DNA of 64,000 nt from CBDCYN01 sp965224205 (GCA_965224205.1 CBDCYN010000032.1:175585-239584), one strand, 5' to 3'; numbered from the stretch's first letter, positions 10,137 to 19,689 are shown. A program made the numbers and translations. Notes: a model not told the origin generated them from the letters alone.

Positions 10137-10740
10137 GCTCCCGACTCCCGGGTTTGATGGTTAAGCCCGGGAACGGTTCACGACGTCTCCGGGAAGCCCC
10201 TAGCGTCCTTGCGATGGATGCCTCAGAGGATGAGGCGCGAGGCCGACTCCTAATCATAATAGCGAAACCATAAGGGCTGCGGGGTCGTCGTTGTGAAAGT
10301 TGTTGAGTCAAGGTCTACCCACTCGATGGGCATAGAAAACACGATCGCCCTGGGATGTTTGCGGGGTCAGAAAAAAATTGATTGAAATCTCAAGGCTAAC
10401 CGGATATATTATGACGCAGATCGTCTACGAGCGTATCTGCTAGACGAGCAGGGGAAGAGTCTTGCCTTGAATCAAGTGACGTGTGGGATGAAGGCGTTCG
10501 GCGGCCGATGCTAACCGACTGGTCTGGCGGCGAGTCGGTCGAGTGAGGAGATCATCACTTTTAAAATCCCGATCCCGGATGAAAATACGACATGACCCGT
10601 GTACGCGGCAAGGAAATTATCGGTGTTCCATACGTCCCCGCCGCGGTGTTTTGATACGCGATGTGTATAGGATCGAGGGATCAAAAGACGAGCGCTCGCT
10701 TAGAAGAGCGGGGCTGCGTCATCTACAGATGAGGAGTACC
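10137..10740. other. Intergenic region between the exoprotein and the dockerin-like gene
   Basis: This 604-bp stretch separates divergent genes and must hold both promoters. It contains one copy of the dispersed roughly 100-bp repeat. An AT-rich patch with AAAAAAATTG lies near 10,371-10,382. No convincing gene is seen. Confidence 0.6.
10568..10669 (+). repeat. Dispersed ~100-bp repeat, copy 1
   Basis: It opens with CCCGATCCCGGATGAAAATA, continues with a GTACGCGGCAAGGAAATT block, and closes with GATACGCGATGTGTATA, whose complete copies form the hairpin ATACGC-GAT-GCGTAT. Four further copies occur in this piece, all intergenic. It may act as an RNA or DNA hairpin or be a non-autonomous mobile repeat. 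Confidence 0.75.
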
Positions 10741-12246
10741 ATGAAGACACGTTTGATCGTACCTTTCCTGACCCTTCCGCTGGCTTCGATCTCACAAGCA
10801 GCTCTGAGCTCGGCGGAGTTTTCAGCTGTTTTTAATGTCCGCGACGTGGACGCCAACAACTACCAGGGGAGTTTGTTCTACCTCAATGACAACATCAACG
10901 AGGACGGCCATCTCTTAGCGGGCCAGATCGGCTGGGGCGCGTGGGAGATCAATCCCAGCGGCGCCGCCGTGAACATGATCCAGACCAACCAAACGCTCAC
11001 CCAAGACAATACCGGCGTGTTCTTCGATGATACGACCGTGCCGATCGGTGACCGCTCGGTCCCGATCGGGGCCAAGTCGGTAGTACAGATCGGGAATTAC
11101 AACTTCATGGCTGCTAACAATCACGCGGGGATCGCCCGGTTCGCCAACCAGGGCCCGGGCGCGTGGGACCCTGCCGCGACGAATATCAGCGGCCAGCTGG
11201 AGCTGGGCCCCAACGGGCAGCTACGGACGCTCACCGACGGGGCGGGCAACGCGTTCGCCTCGGAATCGCTAACCGTCGACGGCTCTCTATTGATCTCTAA
11301 TGAATCGAGCTCCAGCGGCAACACCGCCCGGGTCCACGCGTTCAACGTTCAGAACTTCCTCGATGACTTTACGCTTAATCATGCATGGACCGCTGACGTC
11401 ACCGGCCACCCGGATCTGGTCAATACCCAGCCCCGGTTCCGGGGGATCGCCAATGGGTCCAACGGCTTCGCGTATGGGGTCGATACCGGCAACGGCGGGT
11501 CGGGCAGCGTCTGGGCGTTTGACCTCACGGACGGGACGCCGACGAAAGTGATCGATTACCTTGATCCCGCCGACACGACCGGGTCGGATGTGAGCTTCCT
11601 AGGCGAGACGTATCAAGGGTTCGCCAGCATTGTTCACGACGGAGAACTCTGGGTCGCCGGCACGGGCGGGTTTATCAGCAGCTTCGATCTGACCAGCCCG
11701 ACCAGTGTCGACCCCGCCTCGCGAGTCGATGTTGATTTTACCCAGCTGCTGGTCGATGCCGGGGCCGCGGAAGAGCCTGCGGACCCCAACACCGACCCGG
11801 CGGTGGCGATCTACGGGATCGCTGCTGAAGGCGAGACCCTGTGGGTGTCTTACGAATCCAAAGGTGAAACGCCTAACCGCCGTGTGGCGGTTTTTGACAT
11901 GGGCAACGCCGTCGTGATCCAGGACCCGCTGCCGGGCGATGTCGACCTTGATGGGGAGGTGGGCTTCGTTGATTACCTCATATTCCAGGGCAGCTATGAT
12001 GGCCCCGGCGGGTGGAATGAAGGCGATTTTGATGGGGACGGTTGGGTCGGCTTCACGGACTACCTCTTGATGCAAGCTAATTTCGGGAACACTGAATCGT
12101 CACCTTCACTGGCATCGGCTAGCTTGCAGATCGAGTCCTTCGCCCAAGCTTTGTCCATCCCCGAGCCGGGAACGCTGGCGATTTTAACGCTTGGCGCGAT
12201 CGGGTGGGTGCGGCGGCGACCCGGGGCTTGCGTCCTTAGGGCGTAG
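10741..12246 (+). CDS. PEP-CTERM sorted protein with dockerin-like repeats
   Basis: This 501-residue protein starts at the ATG that begins a signal peptide (LIVPFLTLPLASISQAALS); the frame is open further upstream but that part covers the dispersed repeat. The centre is beta-rich, with propeller-like strands (FAYGVDTGNGGSGSVWAFDL). Near the C-terminus are two Asp-rich calcium-binding loops (GDVDLDGEVGFVDYLIF and GDFDGDGWVGFTDYLLM), as in type I dockerins. The end has the PEP-CTERM signal: IPEPGTLAIL, a hydrophobic helix, then arginines (WVRRRP). Such proteins are exported and processed by exosortase. No catalytic domain is recognised. Confidence 0.85.
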   Translation: MKTRLIVPFLTLPLASISQAALSSAEFSAVFNVRDVDANNYQGSLFYLNDNINEDGHLLAGQIGWGAWEINPSGAAVNMIQTNQTLTQDNTGVFFDDTTVPIGDRSVPIGAKSVVQIGNYNFMAANNHAGIARFANQGPGAWDPAATNISGQLELGPNGQLRTLTDGAGNAFASESLTVDGSLLISNESSSSGNTARVHAFNVQNFLDDFTLNHAWTADVTGHPDLVNTQPRFRGIANGSNGFAYGVDTGNGGSGSVWAFDLTDGTPTKVIDYLDPADTTGSDVSFLGETYQGFASIVHDGELWVAGTGGFISSFDLTSPTSVDPASRVDVDFTQLLVDAGAAEEPADPNTDPAVAIYGIAAEGETLWVSYESKGETPNRRVAVFDMGNAVVIQDPLPGDVDLDGEVGFVDYLIFQGSYDGPGGWNEGDFDGDGWVGFTDYLLMQANFGNTESSPSLASASLQIESFAQALSIPEPGTLAILTLGAIGWVRRRPGACVLRA

Positions 12247-12314
12247 CACGGGATCAAGCGTCACGCGTAACGAGGCGTATTCTTCCATGATCTGCGGGCG
12301 GTGATTCGCAGGTA

Positions 12315-12413
12315 CCGGTCCCGGATGACCATATGACGTGACCCGGTTACACAGCCGGGACATTGTCGGGGGTCGGGCACATCACCGATGCGGTGTTTCG
12401 ATACACGATGCGA
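12315..12413 (+). repeat. Dispersed ~100-bp repeat, copy 2 (diverged)
   Basis: It keeps the start CCGGTCCCGGATGA and the end TTTCGATACACGATGCGA, but the middle has drifted. It lies between the dockerin-like gene and trpF. Confidence 0.55.
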
Positions 12414-12496
12414 GTTACTGCACCTCAACACTTACGGTGTCACGGTGGCGCTTGGGGGTTTCCTGATCGAAACTCTTCCGTAGCCTCGAACCGTGT

Positions 12497-13279
12497 ATGA
12501 TCAGCATCGTGAATCGGGTCAAGACATCGACGCGGCATCCCCCTCCTGGGCGGACCCGGATCAAGATCTGCGGGGTACGCGACGGGGTGGCCGCCCAGGT
12601 TGCTTCTGAGGCAGGGGCTGACGCGGTGGGGTTGGTGTTCGTTCCCGACTCGCCGCGGTTCGTCACCGTCGATCAGGCCCGTGCCGTGATCGAAGCGTTA
12701 CCGCCCTTCGTGGAGCCGGTGGGCTTGTTCAAGGATACTCCCCCGCCACGCATCCACGAGGTCGCCGCGGCGTTGGGGCTCCGCACCGTCCAGCTTCACG
12801 GCCATGAACGCGTCGCCGATGCCCAACGCCTCGCTCCCTTGCGGGTGATCAAAGCGATCGGGTTTGATCCGTCGACAGCCTCGTCCCAACTCGACGCTTG
12901 GGCTCAAGCCCAGCCGGGGTTATCCGCGATCTTGTGGGACGCCCCGATAACCCCAGTCGCCCCGGAAGCGTCGAAGCCCACGGCGCGCGAAGTGGGCGCC
13001 GCGGGGGGAGAGGGCAAAAGATGGGATTGGTCGATGCTCGACATGTTCACAAACCAAGCCCCCCCCCGCAGACTGCCGCCGTTCATCCTGGCGGGAGGGC
13101 TGGATCCACAAAACGTTGGCGTCGCGACCGCAGCGGCCAAGCCTTACGCGGTGGATGTTTCCAGTGGGGTCGAATCGCAGCGGGGCCACAAAGACGCGGC
13201 TCTCATCAGGGCTTTCTGCCAGGCGGTGCGCCAAGCCGATACCGAAGCGCGGTGCGGGCAAGGATACGGTCCAGCTTAG
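12497..13279 (+). CDS. trpF: Phosphoribosylanthranilate isomerase
   Basis: TrpF carries out the third step of tryptophan synthesis, converting phosphoribosylanthranilate to CdRP. The family signature RIKICGVRDGVAAQVASEAG gives the catalytic Cys. The usual barrel motifs follow: GADAVGLVFVPDSPRFV, VGLFKD, LRTVQLHGHE, PPFILAGGLDPQNV and AVDVSSGVESQRGHKD (catalytic Asp in the strand before SSGVE). The protein has about 260 residues against the usual 205-220, because of an insertion before LAGGL (around PEASKPTAREVGAAGGEGKR) and an N-terminal extension. The true start may be a later codon close to RTRIKICG. No other trp genes are adjacent. Confidence 0.92.
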   Translation: MISIVNRVKTSTRHPPPGRTRIKICGVRDGVAAQVASEAGADAVGLVFVPDSPRFVTVDQARAVIEALPPFVEPVGLFKDTPPPRIHEVAAALGLRTVQLHGHERVADAQRLAPLRVIKAIGFDPSTASSQLDAWAQAQPGLSAILWDAPITPVAPEASKPTAREVGAAGGEGKRWDWSMLDMFTNQAPPRRLPPFILAGGLDPQNVGVATAAAKPYAVDVSSGVESQRGHKDAALIRAFCQAVRQADTEARCGQGYGPA

Positions 13280-13438
13280 CTCCCGGTCGGTCCGAAAGGT
13301 AAAGAACCCGTTCCCAGGGCGGCCGCGGCCCGTTGCGGGCAACCGCGGAAGGACCGCAATGCGTCACGCACGTCCCTTGAGTGCCCCTACCGGGTTCCGG
13401 GGGGCCAGGGGTCCGGGGTTCAAGCAGCGTGTTCAATA

Positions 13439-14923
13439 GTCGTCCCTGAAAAAGCCCTTTTTTATGCGGCGGCGAGGCGTTGGGTGGTGGGTGGGATCGG
13501 GTTGAGGGCGGTGCGGATCATTTCGAGCAACCAACGTCGCCAGGCGCATGGCAACAGCCGCAGGAGTTTGCGGAAGTTGGCCCCGGCGGCGGCGAGGATC
13601 ACGTTCATCGCGTCTCCTACCAACCCCTTGAGATAGCAGCGGCCCATGCGGTGGTCATGTTTGGCGTGACCGATCTTCGGCTCAATGGCGCTTCGACGCT
13701 TTCGGCGTTTGCGTTGCGTCGAGGTCAGGCTCTTTGAGCGACTGCCTGCCAGGTGGACCGTGGTTGGTCCGCCATAATCATGGCCGCGGTAACCCCGGTC
13801 CACGTACGCGTCGCTCAGCGTCACGCCCGTGATCGATTCGACCTGATCCAAGGCCCGGCTCAATGTGTGCCCGTCGTAAGGGTTTGCTTCGCACAGCATC
13901 GCCCCGACAAACCAATCATGGCGATTCGTTGTCGCCAGCGAGACCTTCTGGCCAAACTCATATCGCTTGTGCGCTTTGCCCTTGCTGATGCACCGCACCT
14001 CCGGCTCGTGCAACGAATACAGCTTGTTGGAATCACCTTGACGCTGGTCCCGTAAACGTTGACACTGGGCCAGCAACGCCTTGAGTGGTTCGGTTAATGT
14101 CCCGGCTTTCCGCCGCACGTCGCGGATCAATCGGCCCACCCATGTCCGCATCTTGCGCAGCTCTCGCCGCATCCGCTTGAACTGTCGAGCGTGGGCGTAA
14201 CGACTAGCCTTGACCGACGCCCGCTTGGCCACACGCACGTACGACTGACGCAGCGCGATGCCGCTTGCTTTCGCCGCCCGGCCCAGCTTCACGATCGCTT
14301 TGTACAGCAGCTTCGAGTCCGTCGGATGCGTGATGTTTTTCTCCTGCACCGTCGTGTCCACGTTCACCTGCTTCATCTCGCGTTCGGGCAGGTGCTTTTG
14401 TTCGACCGCCACCGACACCGTCTGTTGGAGCAACACCTGTAGCTTCTCTTGACCCACACGCTGACGCCACTTGGTCATGCTCGTGGGGTGGATCGGGCAC
14501 TTGTGCTGGAGATGCGTGTAGCCGCAGAAATATTGCCAATACGGGTTCTCGACCCACCGGGCCACGACCGACTCGTCCGACTCATTGAACGCGTGCTTGA
14601 GATAGTGCAGCCCCACCATCAGCCGGGTGGCCTTGGCTGGGACGCCCTGGTCGGGGCTGGAGCAATCCCGAAACGCCGCATCGAATGCATCCCAATCGAT
14701 CTGCCCAGCGAGTTGGACCAGCGGATGCTTGGGGTTGAGCAGCTGATCGAAGTGGGCCTGGAACAACTCAAAGGCGTCACGCGGGCTGGGCTGGGGCGTC
14801 ATCGGTGCTCCTCAAATTGCAAGGTTTCGGCTGATCCAATCGCCAATCCTTGCAATCTAACACACCACATCCACACCGAAAACCCCGTCAAAACCAGCCT
14901 CTTGAGGGTTATTCAGGGGCGAC
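13439..14923 (-). mobile_element. IS5-like insertion sequence with 6-bp target duplication
   Basis: The element is 1,485 bp with imperfect terminal inverted repeats: the left end reads GTCGTCCCTGAAAAAGCCC and the right end, read inward, GTCGCCCCTGAATAACCC. It is flanked by the direct repeat TCAATA at 13,433-13,438 and 14,924-14,929, which I read as the target duplication. It carries one transposase gene. The right-hand duplication contains the lexA stop codon. Confidence 0.85.
13462..14802 (-). CDS. IS5-family DDE transposase
   Basis: This 446-residue transposase appears intact. An N-terminal domain (ATRLMVGLHYLKHAFNESDE, WQYFCGYTHLQHKCPIHPTS) is typical of IS5/IS1182-like transposases. The catalytic triad is visible as NVDTTVQEKNI (first D), DAYVDRGYRGHDY (second D) and SAIEPKIGHAKHDHRMGR (E). 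A basic helical segment lies between the first and second D. It fills almost the whole element and appears functional, since both ends and the frame are preserved. Confidence 0.93.
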   Translation of the reverse strand: MTPQPSPRDAFELFQAHFDQLLNPKHPLVQLAGQIDWDAFDAAFRDCSSPDQGVPAKATRLMVGLHYLKHAFNESDESVVARWVENPYWQYFCGYTHLQHKCPIHPTSMTKWRQRVGQEKLQVLLQQTVSVAVEQKHLPEREMKQVNVDTTVQEKNITHPTDSKLLYKAIVKLGRAAKASGIALRQSYVRVAKRASVKASRYAHARQFKRMRRELRKMRTWVGRLIRDVRRKAGTLTEPLKALLAQCQRLRDQRQGDSNKLYSLHEPEVRCISKGKAHKRYEFGQKVSLATTNRHDWFVGAMLCEANPYDGHTLSRALDQVESITGVTLSDAYVDRGYRGHDYGGPTTVHLAGSRSKSLTSTQRKRRKRRSAIEPKIGHAKHDHRMGRCYLKGLVGDAMNVILAAAGANFRKLLRLLPCAWRRWLLEMIRTALNPIPPTTQRLAAA

Positions 14924-15559
14924 TCAATAGGTTCGGATCACGCCCACGACAACCCCCTGGACCTTGCACCGGTCGACGTAGATCGGCTCGAACCGGTCGT
15001 TCGCCGGCTGGAGACGGATTCGGTTCTTTTCTCGATAGAACTTCTTCAAGGTCGCCTCACCGTCGTCGAGCAGGGCCACGACGGTCTGCCCGTTTCGGGG
15101 TTGGTCGCAGGGCTGGATCACGACATGGTCACCGTCGCGGATCTGCTCGTCGATCATCGAGTCGCCGGTGACCCTTAGCACGAACAGGCCGTCCGCCGCT
15201 GGATGGCCCCGGCTGCCGCGTTTAGAGCCGGCCACGAACAACTCTTCGAGATCGAGGTATTCGTTGTCTTCCACGGCCTCGATCGGGTGGCCGGCGGCGA
15301 TCGAGCCCATCATCGGCAGCCGGGTGGGGCGTTGCTCATGGGGCAGGCCGAAGCCCGGCGCCAGCGCTAAAGAGCGAGCCTTGTTCGCTTCCCGCAGCAG
15401 CGCGCCTTTTCGGATCAGCGCCTCGACGTGCTCGAACACGGTCACCTTGCTGACGCCCAGTTCGTCGGCCAGTTCCTGCATCGTCGGGGAATAGCCGTGG
15501 GTGACTCTCTGATCCCGGATCCGTGTGAGGATGTGCAGTTGTTTGGGGGTCAGGTTCAT
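14924..15559 (-). CDS. lexA: LexA repressor
   Basis: LexA represses SOS genes and cleaves itself when RecA is activated. The start chosen is the ATG of MNLTPKQLHILTRIRDQR, which matches the family N-terminus; the open frame extends upstream. Residues 1-65 are the winged HTH (SPTMQELADELGVSKVTVFEHVEAL). The cleavage site is Ala-Gly in GSIAAGHPIEA, the catalytic Ser is in GDSMIDEQIRDGD, and the Lys is in ATLKKFYRE. All are intact. The IS5-like element lies directly downstream, and its target duplication includes the TGA stop, so the protein is unaltered but its transcript end has changed. The DNA-recognition helix differs from E. coli, so the SOS box probably differs. Confidence 0.95.
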   Translation of the reverse strand: MNLTPKQLHILTRIRDQRVTHGYSPTMQELADELGVSKVTVFEHVEALIRKGALLREANKARSLALAPGFGLPHEQRPTRLPMMGSIAAGHPIEAVEDNEYLDLEELFVAGSKRGSRGHPAADGLFVLRVTGDSMIDEQIRDGDHVVIQPCDQPRNGQTVVALLDDGEATLKKFYREKNRIRLQPANDRFEPIYVDRCKVQGVVVGVIRTY

Positions 15560-16488
15560 ATCGTTCCTCTCGATGATTCTTAAAGCTCGTCGCCTCTTGA
15601 CCGGCCGGGGCTGCCTCGGCATGATCACCCGCCGTTTCCGTGGGAAGACGCGTCGATCCGCTGTCGAGCAGCCCGCGACGCAGCGCCTCGCCCAGCCACC
15701 GGATGTTCTGCTGCTGAGCCCGATGCCAAGCGAGGATCAGCGGCCAGACCGCCGGCGGATGATCATCCCTCAAAGAACGAGACCGCCGGTCCTGGCGGCG
15801 TGCTTCCGCACAGGGGTCTTGAACCGTCTTACCGGAGGGGCGCCCGGCCCATCGGCGGATCAACCGTCGCCCGATCCCGTCCCAACGGGTTACCCAGTCG
15901 CCACCGGGGCCCAACATCAGCAGTGGAACCGTCATTCAACACCCTTCCGCCTTAATGATCTCATCGCCATCGCATCTGTACCCATCCCGGATGAAAATAC
16001 GGCGCGACTCAGGGACGCGGCCGGGATGTTTTGGAGCCTCATGCCTGCTCGACGTGGATCTTTGATACGCGATGCGTACACCGGATTCTGTCCTCGCCGG
16101 ACTATTTAGTTCGGTATATGTTAGCATATTTCTTGAATCATGGGTGGGCAGAATCAATTCCGAAGCGCAATGGCAGGGGGAGCAGTTCAACAACGACGTG
16201 CTACCTAAGGTCGCAGCCGACCCGGACGCATGGATCGACTGCGAAGGCAAGAACAATTCTGCTACAGATTCAAGCAGCACACGAGCCTGGACATGCGAAG
16301 CGGGCCAATCCAGAAGGCAGCGGTGACGGCGATGAGTGTTTCTGACGCATCGGGGTTGACGCACGCGTGTCCGAGTGGCGGAGCGGTGTACGGAGACCGG
16401 GGGTACTGCGTGGGCCCCTGCCCAACGGGAGCTAGCGCGTCGAGGCTATCATGACGGGTGTATCAAACGGGTGCGTTTTTGTTCTGAT
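15560..16488. other. Intergenic region between lexA and gltX
   Basis: This stretch of about 930 bp holds dispersed repeat copy 3. A minus-strand open frame (start near 15,935) contains a plausible small protein (PLILAWHRAQQQNIRWLGEALRRGLL) but runs into lexA in another frame, and I cannot confirm it. The lexA promoter should lie just above 15,560. A tRNA-like stretch near 16,365 was rejected. Confidence 0.5.
15981..16080 (+). repeat. Dispersed ~100-bp repeat, copy 3
   Basis: It begins CCCATCCCGGATGAAAATAC and ends TTTGATACGCGATGCGTACA, with the terminal hairpin sequence. The middle is partly diverged from copies 1, 4 and 5. Confidence 0.7.
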
Positions 16489-18204
16489 TCACTTTGTTGA
16501 GCAATTCAATACATCCTCCTTCACAGTCCGGATACAAAAATCAATCCGTGCCAGTGTTGATGGTTGCCCAAGGATGGTCAGGGTGTCGAATATCGGCGGG
16601 CTTACCGCGCCGCCACTGACCGCAACACGCAGCGGCTGGGAGACCTGCCCCATGCTGTGGCTGGTTTGACGAGCGTACTGCTCGATGGCTTCTTCCAACG
16701 CCTCGCAGGTCCATACTCCGGTCGCCGCCAACACACCACGGAGCTGGCCCAAGACCTCCAGCCCCTGCCCGTCGTTCTTGATCAGCACCTTCTTGACCGC
16801 CTTGGGGTCGTAGCGGATTGTCTGATCAGCCTTCACGAAAAACTCGCCATTGATAAATGGCTCATCTAGGGTCCGCGACCGTTCCCGGTATGCAGCCGCG
16901 AACCGATCGAACCGGTCACCCAAGCCCCGCATCATCTGCGGGTAAAACAATAAGCCGTGTTCGTGGAGGCGGTTCTTAAATGTTTCTGAATCCAGCTCGG
17001 CGATCGCGTCGGTGTTGAACGCACGGAGCTTCTCGCGGTCGAACCGGGCGTTGGCCTTGCCGATCCGCTCCAGATCGAAGTTCTGGGCCAGGAACGCCAG
17101 CGGGTCAGGGCCAAACTTCTCCACGTCGTTGCCCGGTGACCAGCCCAGCAGTGCGATGTAATTCAAAATCACTTCCGGCAAGTACCCGCTGGCGCGGAAG
17201 TCATGAACGTCGATCTCGGGCAGCGAAATCCCAAGCGTCTGGGCCAGTCCAATGGCCACCTGCTGGTCGTCTGATTTCTTGTCGAGGAACTCGGTTACTT
17301 TAGCCGGATCGAGGCCCGAGGATTCGATCAACGCGGACGGATCGCCGCCTTGCTTGGCCTTCCACGCCACCGCCGCCTGCCGCGCGGCTTTGGCTTTATC
17401 GCGTTTGGACATCTTCGAGCCGTCGGCGTTGAAGATCAGCGGCATATGGGCATAGACGGGGCTAGCGAACCCTAGTGCTTGCTGGAGGGCGACGTGTTTG
17501 GGCGTGTTCATCAGGTGCTCTTGACCACGCAGTACGTGGGTGATGCCCATCAACGCGTCGTCGACAACGTTGGCCAGGTGGAACGTCGGAAACCCGTCTG
17601 ACTTGACGATGATGAAGTCTTCGAGTTCGGACGCTCGCAGGGTCACGTCCCCAAGCACCTGATCGGGCACGGTGATGTCTGAATCGGGCATCTTGAACCG
17701 CACGACGCTCGGCCTGCCTTCGGCCTCGAGCTGCGCGATCTCGCTGGACGTTCGGTTGAGGGCTTCGGTGGGGTCGTACTTATAGGGGCGCTTTTCTCGC
17801 TTGGCCCGGTCGCGTTCTTCCTGGAGCTGCTGGGGAGTCTTAAAGCATTTGTACGCACGGCCCTGGTCGAGCAACGAGTCGACGTGTTGCCGGTATAGCT
17901 CTAAGCGCTGGCTCTGAAAATACGACCCGTGAGGTCCCTTTTGCGCTGCGTAAGGGTCGCCACTAATGGCCGCCGGATCCGGGCCCTCGTCCCAATCGAG
18001 GCCCAGCCAGATCAGTTCTTCGAGGATGCGGCGGGTGCTGTCAACGCTCGATCGGGCTTGATCGGTGTCCTCGATACGCAGGATGAACTTCCCACCGTGC
18101 CTGCGGGCAAACGCCCAGTTGAACAACGCGGTGCGCGCCCCGCCGATATGCAGGAAACCGGTCGGGCTGGGCGCGAAACGGGTGACGATGCTCGGGGTAG
18201 ACAT
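16489..18204 (-). CDS. gltX: Glutamyl-tRNA synthetase with insertion after KMSKR
   Basis: GltX charges tRNA-Glu (and in many bacteria tRNA-Gln) with glutamate. The class I signatures are clear: RFAPSPTGFLHIGGARTALFNW (HIGH) and KMSKRDKAKAARQ (KMSKS). The protein has 571 residues, longer than the usual 470-500. The extra length is mainly a segment of about 70 residues directly after KMSKR and before the conserved GYLPEVILNYIALLGWSPG, rich in Ala, Lys and Asp. The anticodon-binding part (IRYDPKAVKKVL, GVWTCEALEEAIEQYA) is present. I recall similar insertions in planctomycete GltX but could not check. The gene seems to stand alone. Confidence 0.94.
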   Translation of the reverse strand: MSTPSIVTRFAPSPTGFLHIGGARTALFNWAFARRHGGKFILRIEDTDQARSSVDSTRRILEELIWLGLDWDEGPDPAAISGDPYAAQKGPHGSYFQSQRLELYRQHVDSLLDQGRAYKCFKTPQQLQEERDRAKREKRPYKYDPTEALNRTSSEIAQLEAEGRPSVVRFKMPDSDITVPDQVLGDVTLRASELEDFIIVKSDGFPTFHLANVVDDALMGITHVLRGQEHLMNTPKHVALQQALGFASPVYAHMPLIFNADGSKMSKRDKAKAARQAAVAWKAKQGGDPSALIESSGLDPAKVTEFLDKKSDDQQVAIGLAQTLGISLPEIDVHDFRASGYLPEVILNYIALLGWSPGNDVEKFGPDPLAFLAQNFDLERIGKANARFDREKLRAFNTDAIAELDSETFKNRLHEHGLLFYPQMMRGLGDRFDRFAAAYRERSRTLDEPFINGEFFVKADQTIRYDPKAVKKVLIKNDGQGLEVLGQLRGVLAATGVWTCEALEEAIEQYARQTSHSMGQVSQPLRVAVSGGAVSPPIFDTLTILGQPSTLARIDFCIRTVKEDVLNCSTK

Positions 18205-18570
18205 GCCCCGGATTGTAAGGTTTTTAATACGAGAACGTCATGGCATGGATATCAACGATGGTGACTGAGGGCACATTCACCAAAGACGAACGAGCCCAAG
18301 TGTGCCGTCTGAAAACGTTGATCGGGTGCTACTGGCGGCTTGCCCGCCAGTAGCACACCCAATGACCTCCAAAAACGAGTTTTCCGACAGGGCCCAAAAC
18401 AGCGGACGTTGGACGGGGGCAATCGTACTCACCCTTCTGCGACATCGGAGATCGTATCCTTTTCATATTCGGCCTTCAAAACCCGTTGGTTTTATTGTAT
18501 CGAGAAAGTATGATCACTAGTTGTTGATTCCCTACCGAAATTAGTTGCCCGTAAAAAAAGGAGATTGTAG
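18205..18570. other. Intergenic region between gltX and a PEP-CTERM gene
   Basis: This 366-bp gap between divergent genes contains a strong inverted repeat (see next entry) and an AT-rich stretch near 18,480-18,550 suited to the promoter of the downstream gene. AAAAAAGGAG just before the next ATG is its ribosome site. Confidence 0.6.
18324..18360. repeat. GGGTGC inverted repeat, copy 1
   Basis: GGGTGCTACTGGCGG and CCCGCCAGTAGCACACCC flank a short loop and form a near-perfect hairpin. Related sequences with the same outer GGGTGCC arms occur twice inside the atp cluster. It lacks a following T-run, so it is not an ordinary terminator. Confidence 0.75.
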
Positions 18571-19401
18571 ATGGCACAAGCTAGATATGTCCTGGTCGGT
18601 ATGTTGCTGCTAATGAGTGGAGCAGTGGTGGTCGAGGTGCAGGCCGAACCATTTGAGTTCATCCGCATTAATGACGCGGATAGCTTTGGTTTCACCGACC
18701 TCGGATCGTTGACCGGACCAAGTGGTGGACCTGTCGACCGCAACCAAAACGGTAAGCTTGATTTTGGCGATACTTTACCGGATTTCAATGGCGATGGTTT
18801 TGTCAATCCCGATGGCGATAATTTTGATAATCGCACCGCCGCTGAATCGTCGGGTACAGCGGTATCCGCCGTTGGTGCTTCTGATTTCAATGCCACGTCG
18901 GGTTCCGACTGGACAGACGTGGCCGTTTCCGACTCGTGGAATGTGGACCCCGCGACATCATCGGGCCAGCAACCCGGCTTCGTCTTTGATTTCTTCGTCG
19001 AAGGGACAGACATTTCAGACGACCACGACGTGTTTATCAATGTGTTAATCGCTGACATCAGACCCGGCACCCACCAGGTGAGGTATACCCGAACGGACGG
19101 CACCAGCTTGACACGGGACCTTGTAGGCCTAACTGATCCCGGTACAGCAGACGACGGCTTCATTCAGGCTGCGTTCGTGACAGTGCCATTCGCTGATGTG
19201 TTCACTTCTGAGGAGACCGGATGGCGTGGGCATCTAGAGGTCGAATTCTTAATAGACGATCCATATACCGCGTACGACTACGCCGAACTCAGTCTCGAAG
19301 CCATCCCTGAACCCGCAACACTAACCTTCCTAACGCTTGGCGGTTTAGCGTTGTCACGCCGCCGCCACGCTAAACCTCGGTGGGTCCGAAGACCAAGATG
19401 A
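18571..19401 (+). CDS. PEP-CTERM sorted exported protein
   Basis: This 276-residue protein has a clear ribosome site (AAAAAAGGAG). The signal peptide is RYVLVGMLLLMSGAVVVEVQA. The middle is acidic with Asp-rich loops (DRNQNGKLDFGDTLPDFNGDGFVNPDGDNF), which look able to bind calcium, followed by beta-rich sequence. The C-terminus is a PEP-CTERM signal: IPEPATLTFLTLGGLALSRRR. The domain between is not recognised. It is probably anchored or released by exosortase. Confidence 0.8.
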   Translation: MAQARYVLVGMLLLMSGAVVVEVQAEPFEFIRINDADSFGFTDLGSLTGPSGGPVDRNQNGKLDFGDTLPDFNGDGFVNPDGDNFDNRTAAESSGTAVSAVGASDFNATSGSDWTDVAVSDSWNVDPATSSGQQPGFVFDFFVEGTDISDDHDVFINVLIADIRPGTHQVRYTRTDGTSLTRDLVGLTDPGTADDGFIQAAFVTVPFADVFTSEETGWRGHLEVEFLIDDPYTAYDYAELSLEAIPEPATLTFLTLGGLALSRRRHAKPRWVRRPR

Positions 19402-19689
19402 ACGTGATCGGGCAAACGATGGCCCGCGACCCATTCAAGACCTCACGGGTCACAGCCGATCGCCCCCTGGCAAGAACAGGTCCCCTTGACGGTGGCCCGG
19501 GTCTATCCATGGTATGGGTATAATAAGGTTCATCCGGGATCGGTATATATACGCATCGCGTATTAAAGTACCGCGTCGAGTATGCGTTGGACACCGAAAA
19601 TTTCCCTGCCGCGTACATGAGTCACGCCGTATTTTCATCCGGGACCGGTATATTACGCAGATCAATTGCCAGGTGAAAGGGCCCAGACA
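19402..19689. other. Intergenic region before the pirin gene
   Basis: The gap is mostly occupied by an inverted copy of the dispersed repeat plus an extra partial end. The pirin promoter must lie within or next to it. Confidence 0.5.
19531..19650 (-). repeat. Dispersed ~100-bp repeat, copy 4 with an extra end
   Basis: Read on the minus strand it starts CCGGTCCCGGATGAAAATAC and ends with GATGCGTATATA. It is followed at once by a second CCGATCCCGGATG end, so it looks like one full copy abutting a truncated one. The composite suggests insertion of one copy next to another. Confidence 0.75.

Noticed and set aside
15336..15935. Minus-strand open frame above and over lexA
   Set aside because: Its second half is lexA in another frame. 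The first part may be a small gene but has no recognisable family.
16360..16445. tRNA-like stretch (GTGTCCGAGTGGCGGAGCGG)
   Set aside because: The start resembles a Ser or Leu tRNA, but no T arm with TTCGAAT and no closing acceptor stem follow.
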